Assembly: GCF_020742345.1 (NCBI RefSeq)
Contig: NZ_DYXC01000023.1
Coordinates: forward strand, 1 to 8,723
Direction of reading: 5' to 3'
DNA from: Enteractinococcus helveticum
Lineage (GTDB): Bacteria > Actinomycetota > Actinomycetes > Actinomycetales > Micrococcaceae
DNA length: 8,723 nucleotides
Under the pieces are notes generated by a model that made no database searches, was not told where the DNA came from, and saw nothing but the letters and a program-made list of their open reading frames with translations. A program made the position numbers and the translations under genes. This document shows positions 6,466-8,723 of this stretch, piece after piece (the stretch's first letter is position 1; the number at the start of each line of letters is the position of its first letter).

Positions 6466-7937
6466 CCAAAATGACCAAACAACAGGGACAACAGGTCTCG
6501 CTAGCCAAAACCCTGTCCAATAAAGACGTACTCGCCCTTGGTTTTGGAGCCATGATCGGCTTCGGCTGGGTGGTACTGACCAAAGGCTGGCTGCTAGATG
6601 CTGGCCCTGGTGGAGCGGCCCTAGCGTTTCTGGTGGGCGGCGTAATTATGGCCTTTGTGGGACTGGTGTACGCCGAGCTCACCTCAGCAATGCCACGGGC
6701 CGGCGGTGCACACAACTTCATCCTTCGCGCTCGCGGTCCCCACGGGGCGTTCATTGGATCCTGGGGGTTTATTGGCGGGTATGTCACCATCATTGCTTTT
6801 GAGGCTGTGGCCGTACCCAACACCATTGAATACATCTGGCCCAATATCAATCACCTGCCGTTATGGACGATCGCCGGATTTGAAGTCCATCTGACCTGGG
6901 CGCTGATCGGTGTGCTCACGGCGGTCGTGTTGACGTGGATTAACATTCGCGGCACCAAGATCGCCGGTATGGTCCAAACCTTCGTCGTGCTATTCCTGTT
7001 ATTGGTCGGCGTCATGCTGCTCACTGGTGTATTTACCGGTGGTGAGGCCGCTAATTTGGAACCGGTATTTACCCCGGGGGTGGGCGGATTTTTTGCCGTG
7101 ATGATCGCGGTGCCATTCTTATTTGTGGGCTTCGACGTCATCCCGCAATCTGCTGAAGAGGCCAACGTGCCACCCCGCCAGGTAGGTCGCCTGGTGGTCA
7201 TCTCGGTGGTCATGGCAACGCTATGGTACATCCTGGTGATCTTCTCGACCGCCCTTGGACTTGCCGGTGACCAGCTCGAAAACTCTCACCTGGCAACCGC
7301 GGATGCAGTGTTTAACATGTTTAACTCACAAGCTGCGGCGAACATCCTGATCGCTGGCGGTCTAGCAGGGATCCTGACAACCTGGAATTCCCTGCTGATC
7401 GGCGCTTCACGCATGATTTATGCGCTGTCGCGAACCGGCATGCTACCAGCATGGTTATCCAAGCTGCACCCTACATATAAGACCCCGGTCAATGCGCTGG
7501 TGTTGCTGGGTGTGGTTTCTGCCGTCGCACCGTTTTTCGGTACTGCCATGCTGGATTGGCTGGTTGAGTCCGGGTCACCAATGATCGTGATCACGTACCT
7601 GCTGGTCTCGGTATCATTCTTAATCCTGCGACGTCGTGAACCGAATATGTCACGACCGTTGCGGGTCGGTGGTGCCGGGCGAGGGGGCGAAATCATCGGT
7701 TGGTTCGCGGTCATTTTGACCATTGCGCTCTTAGGTCAGTACCTACCCGGTATGCCAGCGCAATTGGGTTGGCAGCCGTGGGTGATTTTTCTCGGTTGGT
7801 GGCTTGCTGGCGCGTTTTTCTACTACCGTCTGCCACGAGGCATTCGAGCCGGTGAGGACGTCGAAGAACGCCTCATGCGAGCCGTTGAAGAACGCGAACG
7901 CCAACGCATCACATCGGCCAGAGTTGAGAAGCACTAA
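6462..7937 (+). CDS. APC-superfamily amino acid/organic cation permease
   Basis: This 491-residue membrane protein has the APC transporter fold of about 12 helices. GAMIGFGWVVLTKGW (29-43) fits the unwound glycine-rich first helix, AELTSAMPRAGGAHNF (71-86) is the conserved helix 2-3 segment, and FVGFDVIPQSAEEANVPPRQ (221-240) is the typical helix 6 and following loop. IGASRMIYALSRTGMLPAWL (313-332) is also family-typical. The last ~30 residues form a charged Glu/Arg tail predicted to be cytoplasmic. ATG 6462 overlaps the CoA-transferase stop (ATGA), with GAGAAGAG just upstream as a ribosome binding site; a second in-frame ATG at 6471 is possible. Co-translation suggests it imports the substrate of the transferase pathway or a precursor, for example an amino acid such as lysine or 5-aminovalerate. 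That substrate is speculation. Confidence 0.9.
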   Translation: MTKMTKQQGQQVSLAKTLSNKDVLALGFGAMIGFGWVVLTKGWLLDAGPGGAALAFLVGGVIMAFVGLVYAELTSAMPRAGGAHNFILRARGPHGAFIGSWGFIGGYVTIIAFEAVAVPNTIEYIWPNINHLPLWTIAGFEVHLTWALIGVLTAVVLTWINIRGTKIAGMVQTFVVLFLLLVGVMLLTGVFTGGEAANLEPVFTPGVGGFFAVMIAVPFLFVGFDVIPQSAEEANVPPRQVGRLVVISVVMATLWYILVIFSTALGLAGDQLENSHLATADAVFNMFNSQAAANILIAGGLAGILTTWNSLLIGASRMIYALSRTGMLPAWLSKLHPTYKTPVNALVLLGVVSAVAPFFGTAMLDWLVESGSPMIVITYLLVSVSFLILRRREPNMSRPLRVGGAGRGGEIIGWFAVILTIALLGQYLPGMPAQLGWQPWVIFLGWWLAGAFFYYRLPRGIRAGEDVEERLMRAVEERERQRITSARVEKH

Positions 7938-8147
7938 TTCGGTAAGTGCCCCGCGCTGGTCCCGAGCGGTCTTGCAGTGGCGGATCAACCGCTGATCATT
8001 GCGGTCGGCAATGATGGCCAATTTTGTATTCGGAAGCTTTCACAACCGCGAAGTCAGGTCACCTATAACAAGGCACCGCCTAAGCGTCATGAGGATGCTG
8101 AGGCGATTCTAGTCTGGCTTAGATCGTGCGGAGGACAACTCCGCTAG
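7938..8147 (+). pseudogene. Remnant of a second CaiB/BaiF CoA-transferase gene (3' part, internally deleted)
   Basis: Directly after the permease stop, the same frame stays open to a TAG at 8145-8147 and translates into pieces of a CoA-transferase. PALVPSGLAVADQPLIIAVG followed by NDGQF (about 7950-8024) matches residues 234-259 of the intact transferase at 5254-6465. RSQVTYNKAPP (8049-8081) and DAEAI..WL (8094-8120) match its residues 357-380. About 93 residues between the blocks are missing, as is everything before residue 230. From the GAT at 7983 to the TTT at 8024, 34 of 42 bases agree by hand count, and 13 of 14 residues. The differences are mostly silent, so the source was a diverged paralogue rather than a fresh copy. 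No start codon with a ribosome binding site is present, so I call it a pseudogene. Confidence 0.78.
8128..8144. repeat. Stem-loop GCGGAG-N5-CTCCGC
   Basis: A perfect 6-bp GC-rich inverted repeat with a 5-nt loop spans the end of the transferase remnant. No T run follows, so it is not a standard intrinsic terminator. It may be a leftover of the terminator or 3' end of the lost gene, or stabilise the 3' end of the permease transcript. Confidence 0.3.
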
Positions 8148-8180
8148 TGAGTCGATCCCTTCGGAGAATGTTCGCGGGTG

Positions 8181-8207
8181 ACCCTGGCCAGGGTTGCGTG
8201 CTTTTTT
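8181..8207 (+). terminator. Possible terminator: 14-bp palindrome then T6
   Basis: ACCCTGGCCAGGGT at 8181-8194 is a perfect palindrome able to fold into a 5-bp stem with a 4-nt loop. A run of six T lies at 8202-8207, separated by 7 nt, which is further than in classical intrinsic terminators. It sits where the CoA-transferase/permease operon should end and faces the convergent antitoxin gene. A protein-binding palindrome is the alternative. The surrounding gap 8148-8232 shows nothing else. Confidence 0.35.
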
Positions 8208-8232
8208 GAGAAGGTTCTGACGTGCGGAAGGT

Positions 8233-8547
8233 CTAGGCAACCTGCACGCGGTGGTCGCCCATGACATACTCGATTGTCAGTTCTCCACCCACGGCTTCGA
8301 GGTATCGTCTCACGGTGCCAATGCGGGTGTTGTCGAGGTCTCCGTGTTCGATTTTGGAAACCTGACGTTGGCCGACACCGATGCGTTCAGCGAGTTCGGC
8401 TTGTGTTAACCCGGCTTGTTCACGCAGTTCGCGTAGGCGGTAGGCGCGGACCTCTGCAAGCATACGCGCCTTGTGCGCTTCAATTTCTGCGCGGGTCTCG
8501 GGGTCTACCGGGTGCTTGGCGAGGTATTCTCGATAGCTTAGGGACAT
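8233..8547 (-). CDS. higA: HigA-like antitoxin, XRE-family helix-turn-helix protein
   Basis: The 104-residue protein has a charged helical N-terminal part (about 15-43) followed by a Cro/C1-type helix-turn-helix, seen as GLTQAELAERIGVGQRQVSK (46-65) and IEHGD. Such proteins neutralise a partner RelE/HigB-type toxin and repress their own operon by binding the promoter. It lies 5 nt downstream of the toxin stop on the same strand, in the toxin-first order characteristic of HigBA. GGAA at 8558-8561, inside the toxin gene, is 10 nt before the ATG. The C-terminal tail ending in a beta-like EYVMGDHRVQV segment is common in this group. It is convergent with the permease operon. The promoter is outside the window. 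Confidence 0.85.
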   Translation of the reverse strand: MSLSYREYLAKHPVDPETRAEIEAHKARMLAEVRAYRLRELREQAGLTQAELAERIGVGQRQVSKIEHGDLDNTRIGTVRRYLEAVGGELTIEYVMGDHRVQVA

Positions 8548-8552
8548 GTTGC

Positions 8553-8723
8553 TCAGTTTCCTTTCAGTGTGCGCAGGTGATCGTCGAATAAGTCATCAGC
8601 GACTGGGATATTCTTCTTGTACCAGCGTGTCCAGTTTCCGGCTTTGTCACCAGCCAGTAGAAGAATCGCCTGCCGGTCAGGGTCGAACGCAAACAGGATT
8701 CGAAGTTCAGTCCGCCCCGCAGA
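8553..8723 (-). CDS. higB: RelE/HigB-family toxin (partial, N-terminus off the right edge)
   Basis: The minus strand from 8723 to 8553 translates into the last 56 residues of a Gp49-like/RelE-type toxin, ending in a TGA at 8553-8555. The visible core is RTELRILFAFDPDRQAILLL (4-23), then AGDKAGNWTRWYKKNIPVAD (24-43) and a C-terminal helix DDLFDDHLRTLKGN. The L-R-I-L-F-A-F-D-P strand, the A-G-D-K turn and the W-Y-K-K-x-I-P segment are typical of actinobacterial members of this family (recalled). Toxins of this type are usually ribosome-dependent mRNA interferases, counteracted by the adjacent antitoxin. Full-length members are about 110-120 residues, so about half is missing. No frameshift is seen in the part present. 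Confidence 0.82.
   Translation of the reverse strand, partial: SAGRTELRILFAFDPDRQAILLLAGDKAGNWTRWYKKNIPVADDLFDDHLRTLKGN

Noticed and set aside
6392..6850. 152-codon minus-strand frame over the CoA-transferase/permease junction
   Set aside because: It is antisense to the permease's first helices; its Pro/Ser/Thr-rich composition is typical of shadow frames.
8274..8591. 105-codon plus-strand frame over the antitoxin
   Set aside because: It is antisense to a clear XRE helix-turn-helix gene and the toxin end.
1..8723. CRISPR array, tRNA, rRNA or insertion sequence
   Set aside because: I saw no regularly spaced direct repeats, cloverleaf-like sequence, rRNA motif, transposase frame or terminal repeats.

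Overview
The window reads as an accessory-metabolism stretch of a bacterial chromosome, probably from an actinomycete. The signs are moderately high GC, GTG and ATG starts behind GGAGG-like ribosome binding sites, and gene families common in Micrococcales. The secreted binding protein is extremely acidic, about 57 Asp/Glu against about 7 Lys/Arg in its mature part by hand count, which points to a halotolerant host. The taxon is an inference; no rRNA or housekeeping marker is present.

Layout. (1) 1-630, minus: the N-terminal 210 residues of a luciferase-like flavin monooxygenase that runs off the left edge. (2) 631-824: a divergent control region with two inverted repeats. (3) 825-3820, plus: a tight tctC-tctB-tctA operon encoding a tripartite tricarboxylate-type (TTT) transporter. 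(4) 3828-5066, minus: a glutaryl-CoA dehydrogenase-like acyl-CoA dehydrogenase, convergent with tctA and only 7 bp away. (5) 5067-5253: a second divergent control region holding two near-identical palindromes 22 bp apart plus a third inverted repeat. (6) 5254-7937, plus: a CaiB/BaiF CoA-transferase whose stop overlaps the start of an APC-family permease. (7) 7938-8147: the decayed 3' part of a second CoA-transferase gene, recognisable only by translation. (8) 8148-8232: a short gap with a 14-bp palindrome and T run, a possible terminator. (9) 8233-8723, minus: a HigBA/RelE-type toxin-antitoxin pair, with the toxin cut by the right edge.

How the parts may work together. A glutaryl-CoA dehydrogenase beside a CaiB/BaiF CoA-transferase resembles the gcdH-gcdG pairing of glutarate degradation: the transferase makes the CoA thioester and the dehydrogenase oxidises and decarboxylates it to crotonyl-CoA. 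The TTT transporter and the APC permease would then be two candidate uptake routes for the acid or a precursor amino acid. No regulator gene lies in the window, but the paired palindromes between the two enzyme genes look like its binding sites. The substrate is inferred from families and context, not shown by the sequence.
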